A stretch of DNA of 64,000 nucleotides, from the NCBI RefSeq assembly GCF_009928685.1, contig NZ_WWEO01000044.1, positions 248,001 through 312,000 on the forward strand. The letters run 5' to 3'. The notes below the pieces were generated by a model. That model was given only the letters and a program-made list of their open reading frames with translations. It had not been told where the DNA came from and made no database searches. This stretch comes from Mucilaginibacter agri (lineage in GTDB: Bacteria; Bacteroidota; Bacteroidia; Sphingobacteriales; Sphingobacteriaceae). The position numbers and the translations under genes are program-made. Positions 19,942 through 28,135 of the stretch are shown in pieces (positions within the stretch are counted from its first letter, which is position 1; each line of letters opens with the position of its first letter).

Positions 19942-20781
19942 ATGAACCTTAAATCGGCAAAGCAAATGATACCATTTCTCTTTATAGTGTTCGGAAGTCT
20001 CATTACGGTATGCGCAGCGTATTATGACTATCAACAAAAACTCAATGATAAACAGGACGAGTTGAATAAAGAAAGAAAGAGAAACGAGGAATATCGTAGC
20101 ATAATTTCAAAAAGCAACGATATCATCTCAAACAACAACCATATTATCGCTACCCAAGATACTGTAATTGAAACAACTACAAAAATAATTGATTTACAGA
20201 ATGAATTGGATAGAAAAAATAGCATGATTCAACTCTTGCAAAACAACACACTCGAAAACGTTACGGGTGGCAAAAGCGTACCTTTTATACTGTTTGTGGT
20301 ATTCGATAAAGCTATTTCAATGGAGTGGGGAAATCCCACTAATCTTCCGATAAGAAATGTTGAGATAAACATATCCCGGAATTTAGATAAAGGCGATAGT
20401 GACTACGAACGTGACTCGGCCCAAAATATTAATGTCCCACTTGACGTGAAAGCAGTGTCTAAATATTTCTCCTATGGACCGAAAGATTTGCCTTTACAAT
20501 TCTCAGAGCAGCTTTTATCAGAAACGTTTGATGCAAATTACACAATCAATTTGTCGTTTACAGTTCGATGGTTAAACGGTTTTTATTCAGGCTTATTGAG
20601 ATGTGCTTTCGACAAAGATGATAAATTCTTTATTTACGATTCCACCATTTATGAATATACGGACGGCTTCGATTATAGGCATGCTGTCTTTATACAAGGT
20701 TATAATGGTCAAGCCAAATCTGCAAAAGCTCGCAATTTTGGTGAACGCTTTTTTACTGTAAAAAGAAGAAAATCCAAATAA
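19942..20781 (+). CDS. Uncharacterised membrane-anchored coiled-coil protein
   Basis: I do not recognise this 279-residue protein. Residues 9-27 form one membrane segment (MIPFLFIVFGSLITVCAAYY). Residues 30-110 are a charged and Asn-rich coiled coil (KLNDKQDELNKERKRNEEY, IIDLQNELDRKNSMIQLL). A compact C-terminal domain from about 118 has mixed beta character (VPFILFVVFDKAISMEWGNP, YTINLSFTVRWLNGFYSG) and a basic tail (KRRKSK). Its surroundings are poorer in GC than the neighbouring genes, and it follows a region with possible insertion-sequence ends, which together hint at acquisition by transfer. The start is the only upstream ATG. No terminator was found before the convergent gene. Confidence 0.7.
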   Translation: MNLKSAKQMIPFLFIVFGSLITVCAAYYDYQQKLNDKQDELNKERKRNEEYRSIISKSNDIISNNNHIIATQDTVIETTTKIIDLQNELDRKNSMIQLLQNNTLENVTGGKSVPFILFVVFDKAISMEWGNPTNLPIRNVEINISRNLDKGDSDYERDSAQNINVPLDVKAVSKYFSYGPKDLPLQFSEQLLSETFDANYTINLSFTVRWLNGFYSGLLRCAFDKDDKFFIYDSTIYEYTDGFDYRHAVFIQGYNGQAKSAKARNFGERFFTVKRRKSK

Positions 20782-20803
20782 GATAGAGTTTTTAGAAGCA
20801 TCC

Positions 20804-21619
20804 CTACGTCTGTCTTATCAATCTCGAGAACAAGCCCAGTCGCAGAGCTTCCTCATATAAATTTCTTAAATCTATTGCCTGTATTTGGGCTTTGTATTTT
20901 ACAGGCAATAGTAACTCCCTTACCCATGTTTGCAGTTTAGTATCATTAATGAGCCTGTAACAGAAAATTGCCGGTCGCAGTGCATTACCCGAGCCAAAGG
21001 CCAGTAAAGCAGTAACCCTATCTGGTGCCATGCTGGCTTGTACCTGCTTCAGTAATTGAAATCGCAGCACTCCCAGGTGTTTTTGGTATCGTGTAAACAG
21101 GTCTTCAGTAAAGCGGCTCACTTCTAAATTGTTCTGCAGGTGGTCTTCGCGCATAAGTTGCCAAATAGGATAATTGAGCGGCATGCCGTTGAGGTGCATA
21201 CGTACCCCCACTTTACAGAACACATTAAATACTTCCGTCTTTTCTTCGAGCGTTAACTGCCGTTCCAAAAGTTCGAATGCGCGGATCGAATAATCGATCA
21301 GGAAAAACAACACATCTCGGTATGCCCAATCCGGAATTTGTTCGCCCCTGGCCGATTCTACCTGACCATGTATTGCCGTAATGCGGTCTATGGCTGCACA
21401 GGCATCTTCGTTGGTAGCAAATAGTATCTGCTGCGCATAGGTAACCGTAGAAAATAATCTGCCGAGTGGATCGGCAGGGAGTTTGCCTGTAAAATAGAGC
21501 CAATCGACAGCCTTGTTTACGGCAAATTCTGCTGCAGCACCTGCAAAAATAAACAGCACGGTATCTGCGTTGCCCCATATTTTTCGCACTATCGAATCTT
21601 CTTTTACAAAATACTCCAT
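20804..21619 (-). CDS. DUF2236/MpaB-like oxygenase-family protein
   Basis: The 271-residue soluble, helical protein opens VRKIWGNADTVLFIFAGAAA and continues with DPLGRLFSTVTYAQQILFA, resembling the DUF2236 (oxygenase MpaB/rubber oxygenase-like) pattern in which an N-terminal helix is followed by a DPxxRLxxT motif. Further helices include DWAYRDVLFFLIDYSIRAFE. Family members bind haem b, but I could not verify a full set of haem ligands here. It begins 1 bp after the DUF2809 stop, so it is the last gene of the XrtN operon; whether it contributes to sorting is unknown. Assignment is moderate. Confidence 0.65.
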   Translation of the reverse strand: MEYFVKEDSIVRKIWGNADTVLFIFAGAAAEFAVNKAVDWLYFTGKLPADPLGRLFSTVTYAQQILFATNEDACAAIDRITAIHGQVESARGEQIPDWAYRDVLFFLIDYSIRAFELLERQLTLEEKTEVFNVFCKVGVRMHLNGMPLNYPIWQLMREDHLQNNLEVSRFTEDLFTRYQKHLGVLRFQLLKQVQASMAPDRVTALLAFGSGNALRPAIFCYRLINDTKLQTWVRELLLPVKYKAQIQAIDLRNLYEEALRLGLFSRLIRQT

Positions 21620-21620
21620 A

Positions 21621-22001
21621 TCAGTTTGCGGGTTTATGTAACAGTTTAACTTCCACCAGCCATACCAATAGCATCCCCATGGTATACATTATTATATCGT
21701 TCCAGCTAAAATTAGTGCCCATGATAATGCAGGCAATCTTATAATTTTGAAGGCCGAGTACATTTAATATATGAAAGTATTGCAGGGTTTCTACCAGATA
21801 AGCGAATAACAATACCCCAATTACTGTAGCTGTAACGGGCGTTTTAAAAAGACCTTTCACGAAACAGTAGATGAGAATAACTACCAGAAAATCGCCGAAG
21901 TATGGGCGGATAATATTATCGTGTATGTAAACGGCAATACCGGCCTCGGCTGCAAGCAGCAGTAAAACCCAAACAAAGTAACCCCAGCTAAATTTAAACA
22001 T
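21621..22001 (-). CDS. DUF2809 family membrane protein
   Basis: The protein has 126 residues from the ATG at 22001 (MFKFSWGYFVWVLLLL); an alternative ATG at 22031 adds ten residues and overlaps the upstream gene. It has four hydrophobic segments with the family signatures IIRPYFGDFLVVILIYCFVK, GVLLFAYLVETLQYF and GTNFSWNDIIMYTMGMLLVW. DUF2809 has no known biochemical function. The start at 22001 lies 8 bp beyond the preceding stop, which is why I prefer it. Tight packing places it in the XrtN operon. Confidence 0.8.
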   Translation of the reverse strand: MFKFSWGYFVWVLLLLAAEAGIAVYIHDNIIRPYFGDFLVVILIYCFVKGLFKTPVTATVIGVLLFAYLVETLQYFHILNVLGLQNYKIACIIMGTNFSWNDIIMYTMGMLLVWLVEVKLLHKPAN

Positions 22002-22008
22002 AGATATC

Positions 22009-22506
22009 TTATAACGCTCTGACTTTAACATACTGCAACAGTTTAATGCTCTTATAACATATAATTAGCGGGATGATACCCAGCAGGCAAAACATGCAAT
22101 CAACCACCCGCCAAAAAACCGGGATATGCCTTATACTACCTGCAATAAATGCCAATGGAATAATGAGCAGGCAGGCTATAATGCCAAACTCTATTACCCA
22201 CACATTTTTAACCGGGTTATTAAGCGGGCCAACAAAAAGCAGTGCCAATATAAGATGTGCAAATGCAAGCCAATCTGTACCGTAGCTTAGGTATGGATAA
22301 TTTTTATTGGTGGCAACTACAGCCCCGTAAACGTTGTGCAGCCATTGCCCCCACAACGTAGGCAACGTATCGGCATAATTAAGCAACCATTTAAGTTCCG
22401 TTTCTATCGGGAAAGCAGTAAGACCGCTCAGGGCTAAGCCCACAATCATTATCCATATACATGTTTTGGCTCTTAACAGGAGTTGGGCTTGGATTTGATG
22501 TTTCAT
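22009..22506 (-). CDS. Conserved four-helix membrane protein
   Basis: This 165-residue integral membrane protein has hydrophobic segments at about 15-35, 80-95, 105-125 and 132-152. Conserved-looking motifs are YPYLSYGTDWLAFAHLILAL and VWVIEFGIIACLLIIPLAFI. I recognise a widespread hypothetical family of this pattern but no function. It lies 15 bp after exosortase N and runs into DUF2809, so it is co-transcribed with the sorting locus. A role in the sorting pathway is unproven. Confidence 0.75.
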   Translation of the reverse strand: MKHQIQAQLLLRAKTCIWIMIVGLALSGLTAFPIETELKWLLNYADTLPTLWGQWLHNVYGAVVATNKNYPYLSYGTDWLAFAHLILALLFVGPLNNPVKNVWVIEFGIIACLLIIPLAFIAGSIRHIPVFWRVVDCMFCLLGIIPLIICYKSIKLLQYVKVRAL

Positions 22507-22521
22507 TGCTATTGATGATAA

Positions 22522-23856
22522 TTAATAAATATAACGGGCATTGGCCAGCATGGCTTTTACCTGCTTTTGAAGATTTTGCCTGCTGTAAGCATTTACATTA
22601 ACCAGGTAAAACGATTTGTTCCCCTTTAAAGCCAGCCAACGCCATTGCAGCTGATCGATAGTACGGGTTTCGCCGTTATCAAACCACCATGCAGCATATA
22701 TTTTATCGTTACCTTTTCGGAGCAGGCCGGTGTAAACTTCTACCCCTCCTATTTTTTCCTTGTTGATGGATGAGAATTCATATCCGCTGCCTGTCCAGCA
22801 AATCATAGGGTCGTGACCGGGAATATAAAAAGCCGAGGGTTTTAGATAGATAAGGGCTTCTTTGCTGTCGAACTTCATAATCCCATTATCAAATTCTTTT
22901 TTGGCGAAACCATGCAGTTCAATATGGTGATCGTTCGGCATTAGTTTATCGGCGCTCACCAGGTTTAGCGTAATAAATAATAAAAGGATTGAAAATAACC
23001 CATGCAATATCGGGTATCGCACGGTGAAAAAAACATGCCTGCGTTGTGGTGCTCTTATGCTTGCTTTTGCCTTCCCAAATCGTTTTACAATTGGGCCGGT
23101 ACCCTTAACCAACGGTATTACTACGTAAACAAGCAGGCAAGCTATCCCCACAAAATCGTGAAACACGGTACCCGGCATAATTTTAAAGGTTACCAGTATC
23201 AGTATCCTGAAGAAATTGGATAGCACGTTTAGCCCAATAGTGAGCAGGAACAAAGCGCAGAGGTAAACAAAACGCAGCTGCTTACCAGCTTGCCGCTGAA
23301 AATGGGTAAGGATAAACAAGCACATAATCAGTGAAATGATCAGCATATTTAAGCCGGCGCAAGCCGGATCGACAGAGAATTCGCATTGCGCCAATTGAAT
23401 CTGGTTACCGGCTGCAGCCGCCTTAACCCCCATCATACTAAGTAATGCCGCTATTTGTGTAGTGAGCCATAACCTCATCGGAAAATCGATAATACTGATG
23501 ATGTATTTAAAAGCCGGTGAGATTAAAAAAAGCAATAGCATAAACGATTGGTTTAGTTTACCCACGCAGTTTTCTACCAGCAGCAGTGCGGAAAACAACA
23601 TGGCAATAAAAATCATGGTGCGCACCGGCACCAGAAATGCCAATAACATTGCTATAACGGCCGGTGCTAGATACCGTAATGACAGACGTGACCTATCAAC
23701 CGTACAGATGTAAGGCGCCACAATAATTCCCACGAGCAGGTTAGCATCCCAGGTTAAATAACCGGGTAGTATCCACAGTGCTATAAACAAATAAACCAGT
23801 GCATAAGCGACCGTTAAATTGGGTATAACAGGCGCTTTAAGCTTTATTGCTAACAT
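22522..23856 (-). CDS. xrtN: Exosortase N (XrtN)
   Basis: The 444-residue protein has about eight membrane helices followed by a soluble C-terminal domain (from about 315). The three exosortase catalytic positions are visible: Cys166 in SVDPACAGLN, Arg217 in NVLSNFFRILI and His233 in VFHDFVGIAC. Exosortases are membrane cysteine transpeptidase-like enzymes that recognise PEP-CTERM-type tails. The fused C-terminal region (HDPMICWTGSGYEF, YAAWWFDNGETRTIDQLQWR) resembles the EpsI-like domain of other exosortases. Its start overlaps the 3' end of the VIT-domain gene by 20 bp, and that protein carries the only PEP-type tail I see in the window, making it the probable sole local substrate. The XrtN assignment follows from this pairing. 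Confidence 0.9.
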   Translation of the reverse strand: MLAIKLKAPVIPNLTVAYALVYLFIALWILPGYLTWDANLLVGIIVAPYICTVDRSRLSLRYLAPAVIAMLLAFLVPVRTMIFIAMLFSALLLVENCVGKLNQSFMLLLFLISPAFKYIISIIDFPMRLWLTTQIAALLSMMGVKAAAAGNQIQLAQCEFSVDPACAGLNMLIISLIMCLFILTHFQRQAGKQLRFVYLCALFLLTIGLNVLSNFFRILILVTFKIMPGTVFHDFVGIACLLVYVVIPLVKGTGPIVKRFGKAKASIRAPQRRHVFFTVRYPILHGLFSILLLFITLNLVSADKLMPNDHHIELHGFAKKEFDNGIMKFDSKEALIYLKPSAFYIPGHDPMICWTGSGYEFSSINKEKIGGVEVYTGLLRKGNDKIYAAWWFDNGETRTIDQLQWRWLALKGNKSFYLVNVNAYSRQNLQKQVKAMLANARYIY

Positions 23857-26368
23857 GACTTTTAGAGATTTGCGTTAGTGATTTCTTATTGACCAAAAGG
23901 TATATCGCCACGCTGGCGCATAAAATAATCAACAACCACTCCTGCGGTTCGGGCACCGCACCTGACGATTTCATCGACGCATTTTTAAGGCTGTTCTTAT
24001 TTTCGTCGATGCCGAAGCGTTCGTAATCCTTTTGCGTTTCGAGCACAATAAAACTCGACACGGGCGATACAATGTAAGCTTTCTCTGCCTCGGCAATATT
24101 ATCGGGTTTAACAAATCCATCGGTAAAGTAATCGCCACCTATTTTTTTCATCAAATCGTTATAAGCAAACAGGCGCAGCAAATGATCGGGGGCGTTAACA
24201 GTGCAGGTTCCCGTAGTTTTTTGGATCATCATTTGGGCGTTATCCAAAACCACGGTTTCGTTGTTTTCCTGGTTCTTTACAAACTGATGCTTAGCTAACA
24301 GTTGGAGCAAGCTATCGGGAGTGCCTTGCGCATAATTAAATACACGTAATTCCTTCAGCGCTTTTAAATAAGGGGTAAGCTGGTGCCCAATATTATAAAG
24401 CCGTATTTGTTTTGGCGTTTTTAAATACCCGGTAAGGTCTTTAGCAAATTCACTTCCTTCCAAATCGTTCAAATTAGGCGCGGCATCGGTACTTTCAGAT
24501 ATCAGCAGCGCATTACCCGGATTGGCAATCTCATTAACCGGGAATAAACTAAATGTCTGTTTACTTAATGCATTGTAAACCTCGTGCAGATTTTCATTAC
24601 TCAGCCGTACCAGTGTATCTGTGTGGGCGTACACGGGTTTGTTTTTTACCATGGCCCATATACTATCCAATTCGGCAGCCGACCATGAGCCATTAATGTC
24701 CAGATAAATAACCTCTGGTGTAAATGATTCGTACTGTTCTACATAGTTTTTAACCTGATATGCCGTATCTGCAAATGCAAAAGTAGTGGTAGACAATGCC
24801 GGTGCCTTGCAAGATAGCTGCCAATCGGGTTGGTAGTTGCGGTCGCCCTGGTAAACGCCCGGGCTTATCGGTTTAAGTTCCGAGGGCAAATCCAAGCTGG
24901 CTGCATTTCCATCGCAAGTTACCTGCATGGTTTCTAAAGCACCGGCGGCAGTAGGGCCGTCAAATGACGCGTTGTTATAAAACAGGCGGTCGCCCTGTTT
25001 GGTTAGCGGACTGGTAATTCCTATTTTAAACCTCCTGTTCTCTACCGGCGTACATGGAAATACGCGTACACTTACGGTATTACCCTCTTGCCAATGAACC
25101 ACCGATGGATCGTGACTTTCTACACCGACAACTTCGTGGTAGGCAGAATCAGCCTTAGCGTTGGTGGTTAGTCTCGATTTCTCTTCCTTACCATCAATCC
25201 ATAATGACAATGACGACACAACAGATCCTTCTGAAAGGTGAAAGGTATAAATGGCCTCCTGCTTGTTCCATTGCCAATCTGACCTATTTTTAACAGTGAG
25301 TGTCTTCTCGGTATACGCCATCCGGTATTGAGGGAACAATTTCACATTGCTGATTACGCTTACCGTTTCTAAGTTATCGCCACTCCACAACCGTTCTTGC
25401 GCCTGGTGACGGGCGTTATACATCGATCTGAGGATTTTTATACGCTCGTTATCACCGAGGTTTGGTTCTTTAAATAGTAAGGTGGCAATTACCACCAAAG
25501 GGTCGTGTTGTTTAGGCTCGTCGAACGATTGCGATGGCATGCCTCCCCAAAAGAAATTTTTGTTAGAAACTTCGGTATAAACTAAACCGGTTTTTAAGAT
25601 GCGCTCGGTCCAAAAAGAATTTTCGATCTGTTGGCTAACGGCAACCCAGGCGGGCAATTTGGCCTCGTTAAGTACATTTTGGTTAACCAGCGTATTAATT
25701 TTTTTATTGGTAGTACCCCATGCAACCAAAAAACAGGCGCATACTACCAAGGGTAAAGTCGCCCCGCAGATAGCCGGGTACAGCAGTGATTTGTACTGAC
25801 GCGATGCGCTGGTAACGAGTACAATAGTCATAATGGCTAAACACAGCGGCACGTAAGTATGCAACGACACGCCTATAGCGATAATGCCAACAATGCTCAA
25901 TGCATACAAAGGCAACAGGTAGATGGCATAATAAGTAAATAGCGTAAAGGCACTACCCAGTAAAAAGAATATTATGCGATTGAGGGCTTTAGGCAATACC
26001 TCGTAAAAACTGGCAACCATAAGTGCTATGCCCGAAAGTACAATCCACACACTAAGCCAGGTTACCGAACTGTCGAATACATTCATCTCTCGATTGAGGG
26101 CAAACGCGCTGATAAACCATAGCACCAATAGCACAACAATATTGGGAGTTCGCTCCCGCGCAAATCGCCATTTGCGATTGATAATACCGTTGATACCAAG
26201 GGCTATCAGGTAGCCTGCCGACATAGCATAGTTAACAAAAAAGCTGCCTGAGGATGTTTGGCGACTATATTGGTCGGCAATAGCAAATACTATAACCGAT
26301 ACAATAATCAATAAAAAACCGGTTAAAAGTAGCGGTTGTTGTTTGAGGTGTGACAGGATTTTTTTCAT
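23837..26368 (-). CDS. XrtN-system VIT domain-containing protein with PEP-type C-terminal sorting signal
   Basis: The 843-residue protein has seven or eight N-terminal membrane helices (to about residue 225). A vault-type VIT domain follows at about 330-455 (YTFHLSEGSVVSSLSLWIDG, VVHWQEGNTVSVRVFPC), then a long extracytoplasmic region. The tail from about residue 806 reads AVPEPQEW, then a hydrophobic helix, then KK: the tripartite signal of exosortase substrates. Polytopic N-terminus plus sorting tail is unusual for such a substrate but fits the XrtN-linked VIT family. The exosortase gene overlaps its end by 20 bp. A palindrome 19 bp upstream of the start suggests control by the neighbouring winged-helix regulator. 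Confidence 0.9.
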   Translation of the reverse strand: MKKILSHLKQQPLLLTGFLLIIVSVIVFAIADQYSRQTSSGSFFVNYAMSAGYLIALGINGIINRKWRFARERTPNIVVLLVLWFISAFALNREMNVFDSSVTWLSVWIVLSGIALMVASFYEVLPKALNRIIFFLLGSAFTLFTYYAIYLLPLYALSIVGIIAIGVSLHTYVPLCLAIMTIVLVTSASRQYKSLLYPAICGATLPLVVCACFLVAWGTTNKKINTLVNQNVLNEAKLPAWVAVSQQIENSFWTERILKTGLVYTEVSNKNFFWGGMPSQSFDEPKQHDPLVVIATLLFKEPNLGDNERIKILRSMYNARHQAQERLWSGDNLETVSVISNVKLFPQYRMAYTEKTLTVKNRSDWQWNKQEAIYTFHLSEGSVVSSLSLWIDGKEEKSRLTTNAKADSAYHEVVGVESHDPSVVHWQEGNTVSVRVFPCTPVENRRFKIGITSPLTKQGDRLFYNNASFDGPTAAGALETMQVTCDGNAASLDLPSELKPISPGVYQGDRNYQPDWQLSCKAPALSTTTFAFADTAYQVKNYVEQYESFTPEVIYLDINGSWSAAELDSIWAMVKNKPVYAHTDTLVRLSNENLHEVYNALSKQTFSLFPVNEIANPGNALLISESTDAAPNLNDLEGSEFAKDLTGYLKTPKQIRLYNIGHQLTPYLKALKELRVFNYAQGTPDSLLQLLAKHQFVKNQENNETVVLDNAQMMIQKTTGTCTVNAPDHLLRLFAYNDLMKKIGGDYFTDGFVKPDNIAEAEKAYIVSPVSSFIVLETQKDYERFGIDENKNSLKNASMKSSGAVPEPQEWLLIILCASVAIYLLVNKKSLTQISKSHVSNKA

Positions 26369-26386
26369 TTTTTTTCAATTAAAAAG

Positions 26387-26405
26387 TACTTTGTATTTCA
26401 AAGTA
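26387..26405. promoter_or_regulatory. Palindromic operator upstream of the VIT/XrtN genes
   Basis: TACTTTG-TATTT-CAAAGTA is a perfect 7-bp inverted repeat with a 5-bp spacer, in the 52-bp gap between the regulator stop and the VIT start. Read on the minus strand, TTACTTTG approximates a Bacteroidota -7 element. The same palindrome recurs at 27337-27355. Confidence 0.7.
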
Positions 26406-26420
26406 ACAGGGTAAAAAAAT

Positions 26421-26723
26421 TTAGAGCTTCTGTTGTTTTATTAAATTTTCGAGTGCTTCGAGATGTTTTTTAAATGCCGAAATACCCTGCGCCGATGCCA
26501 GGTAACGGGTATTGGGCTTACGCCCCAGAAAAGATTTGCTTACGGTAATATATTCGTCTTTCTCCAAAGCCTTTAAATGCGATGCCAGGTTGCCGTCGGT
26601 TACCTCCAGCAACTCTTTCAGCGAGTTAAAATCATAGCTCTCATTAGCAACCAGCACGCTCATTATCTGTAAGCGGATACGGTTTTCAAAAGCTTTATCG
26701 AAGTTAGTTAGCGTTATTTTCAC
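26421..26723 (-). CDS. Winged-helix (HTH_34 type) transcriptional regulator
   Basis: I start this 100-residue protein at the GTG at 26723 (VKITLTNFDKAFENRIRLQI), which overlaps the upstream gene's stop by 20 bp. A longer frame exists upstream but its sequence is non-conserved Cys/Trp-rich read-through of the neighbour. The fold is a MarR/ArsR-like winged helix: recognition helix DGNLASHLKALEKDEYI and wing SKSFLGRKPNTRYLAS. HTH_34 proteins are often encoded beside small membrane proteins, as here. The two palindromes flanking the pair are its likely binding sites, implying autoregulation and control of the VIT/XrtN genes. Confidence 0.88.
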   Translation of the reverse strand: MKITLTNFDKAFENRIRLQIMSVLVANESYDFNSLKELLEVTDGNLASHLKALEKDEYITVSKSFLGRKPNTRYLASAQGISAFKKHLEALENLIKQQKL

Positions 26724-27330
26724 GATCGTATTTAAAGTGCATTGCACTGCCGTACACAATGTGCAGCACACCAAAACCAAATGCCCAAAACAGCAAGCCA
26801 TAGCCGGGTAAAACTGTTGCCAGCAAGCCCAAAGCAATTTCGCACAGGCCAAGCCACTTTACATCGCCATAAGTATGCTGGCCTGCCGACACCAATGCAA
26901 GCCCATAAAATATAAGGCATCCAGGTGCAATAATACCAAAACGACCTTGCATAAACAGCAGCAAAACAAAACAGCCGCCGGTTACCAGTGGCAAAGCCCC
27001 GCTTTTAAGAAACGACTGGCTACTTTGATTCCAAACGCTTTGCCCTTTGCGCCTCGCTTTGCGAACGGTGAGCCAGACACCTGTACCAACAGAAAAAATC
27101 AATACAAGTATAGCAACCAAAAACAAGCGTATAATATCTGTTTGATAACTGTATGTGAGCAAATCAGTATCATTTTTTAAATATATAAGCTTGTAAGCGA
27201 TGCCTGCCCCTATTAAAGCATACACACCGGCCATAACACCCGACAAGCCGCTGAGCGATATAAACCGTGTAGACCGCTCCATAAGGTTACGGATAGAACT
27301 GATTTCGGAATAAAGATCTTTCTCTTCCAT
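26704..27330 (-). CDS. Membrane protein paired with the winged-helix regulator
   Basis: The protein has 208 residues from the ATG at 27330 (MEEKDLYSEISSIRNLMERS); a longer frame to 27408 would read through the operator and is rejected. A short cytoplasmic N-terminal helix is followed by about six membrane helices in three hairpins (GVMAGVYALIGAGIAYKLIY, LFLVAILVLIFSVGTGVWL, IALGLLATVLPGYGLLFWAF). No catalytic motif is seen. It belongs to a family seen next to HTH_34 regulators in this phylum, possibly a sensor or modulator for the regulator, though that is inference. Confidence 0.8.
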   Translation of the reverse strand: MEEKDLYSEISSIRNLMERSTRFISLSGLSGVMAGVYALIGAGIAYKLIYLKNDTDLLTYSYQTDIIRLFLVAILVLIFSVGTGVWLTVRKARRKGQSVWNQSSQSFLKSGALPLVTGGCFVLLLFMQGRFGIIAPGCLIFYGLALVSAGQHTYGDVKWLGLCEIALGLLATVLPGYGLLFWAFGFGVLHIVYGSAMHFKYDRENNAN

Positions 27331-27336
27331 GTAAAG

Positions 27337-27355
27337 TACTTTGTTATTCAAAGTA
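27337..27355. promoter_or_regulatory. Palindromic operator upstream of the regulator pair
   Basis: TACTTTG-TTATT-CAAAGTA has the same arms and spacing as the site at 26387-26405 and lies only 6 bp from the ATG at 27330. On the minus strand TTTG, a 21-bp spacer and TACTTTG resemble a promoter overlapping the operator. A half-site (CAAAGTA, 27406-27412) lies further upstream, close to the divergent gene at 27429. Confidence 0.7.
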
Positions 27356-27428
27356 AATATATTTTGTTGAAGTATGCAAATTTGATTTTGATAAAATTTA
27401 CGCCTCAAAGTATTATTAACTTAGTACG

Positions 27429-28037
27429 ATGTTACAAAACCGGGTAGATCCATACGGCAATTTGATTAAAACCCCGCATCGTGGCGCGTGGTTGGGTAAC
27501 CGTGGGGTAATACATAACGAGCAGAAGCAGATTGTAAGGCAATTTAAAATTAAAGTCTGGATTACCTGCGCCCTGGAATTTAGAGGAAGGCACCGTGAGG
27601 TAATGACACCCAACCGATGGACCGAACTTTTCTTTTTGGATGAGGCTACCGCCTTTTCGGCCGGGCACCGCCCTTGCTTTCAATGCCGCTACCTGGATCA
27701 TCAACGTTTTAAGGAATTTTGGCTGAAGGGTAACCCGCAATACGGTTTCGATATGAAAACACCCGTAACCAAAATAGACGAGATTATCCATACAGAAAGG
27801 GTTTCGGCAGATAAATCAAAAGTAAGTCATGAAGCGGATGTCGATGCCTTACCCGATGGTACATTTGTAAACCATGAGGATAAGCCTTATCTGCTGAAAC
27901 AAAACCGATTGTATCTATGGACTCCGGGCGGATATGGCGAACCAATTGACTTACACGATAAAACACTAACGGTGCTAACGCCAAAATCGATAGTAAATAT
28001 GATCAAAGCGGGTTATACTCCGCAAATGGCTGTCTGA
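27429..28037 (+). CDS. Conserved hypothetical protein with CxxC motif
   Basis: This 202-residue soluble protein belongs to a conserved but unnamed family. Landmarks are VDPYGNLIKTPHRGAWLGNR, FKIKVWITCALEFRGRHREV and the motif AGHRPCFQCRY at about residues 78-88. The last resembles the Cys-containing DNA- or metal-handling segment of Ada-like or HNH-associated proteins, but I cannot assign a function. It is divergent from the XrtN regulator pair and followed by a small hairpin at its stop codon. The frame is complete and codon use matches the neighbours. Confidence 0.75.
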   Translation: MLQNRVDPYGNLIKTPHRGAWLGNRGVIHNEQKQIVRQFKIKVWITCALEFRGRHREVMTPNRWTELFFLDEATAFSAGHRPCFQCRYLDHQRFKEFWLKGNPQYGFDMKTPVTKIDEIIHTERVSADKSKVSHEADVDALPDGTFVNHEDKPYLLKQNRLYLWTPGGYGEPIDLHDKTLTVLTPKSIVNMIKAGYTPQMAV

Positions 28038-28052
28038 CAGCCGTTTCATTTA
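28028..28052 (+). terminator. Weak hairpin terminator overlapping a stop codon
   Basis: GGCTGTC and GACAGCC (28028-28042) form a palindrome across the stop codon, followed by an interrupted T-rich tract. The stem is short, so termination would be partial at best. Confidence 0.4.
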
Positions 28053-28135
28053 TTTAAAATTATTTCAGCATTCTTATTAAACTATAATTAAGAAAATTAA
28101 TCAAACAGCAGAATACTAGCTATTTGATTGAGGCA

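Noticed and set aside
26724..26852. N-terminal extension of the winged-helix regulator
   Set aside because: The extra residues are Cys/Trp-rich out-of-frame translation of the upstream membrane protein; homologous proteins begin near the GTG at 26723.
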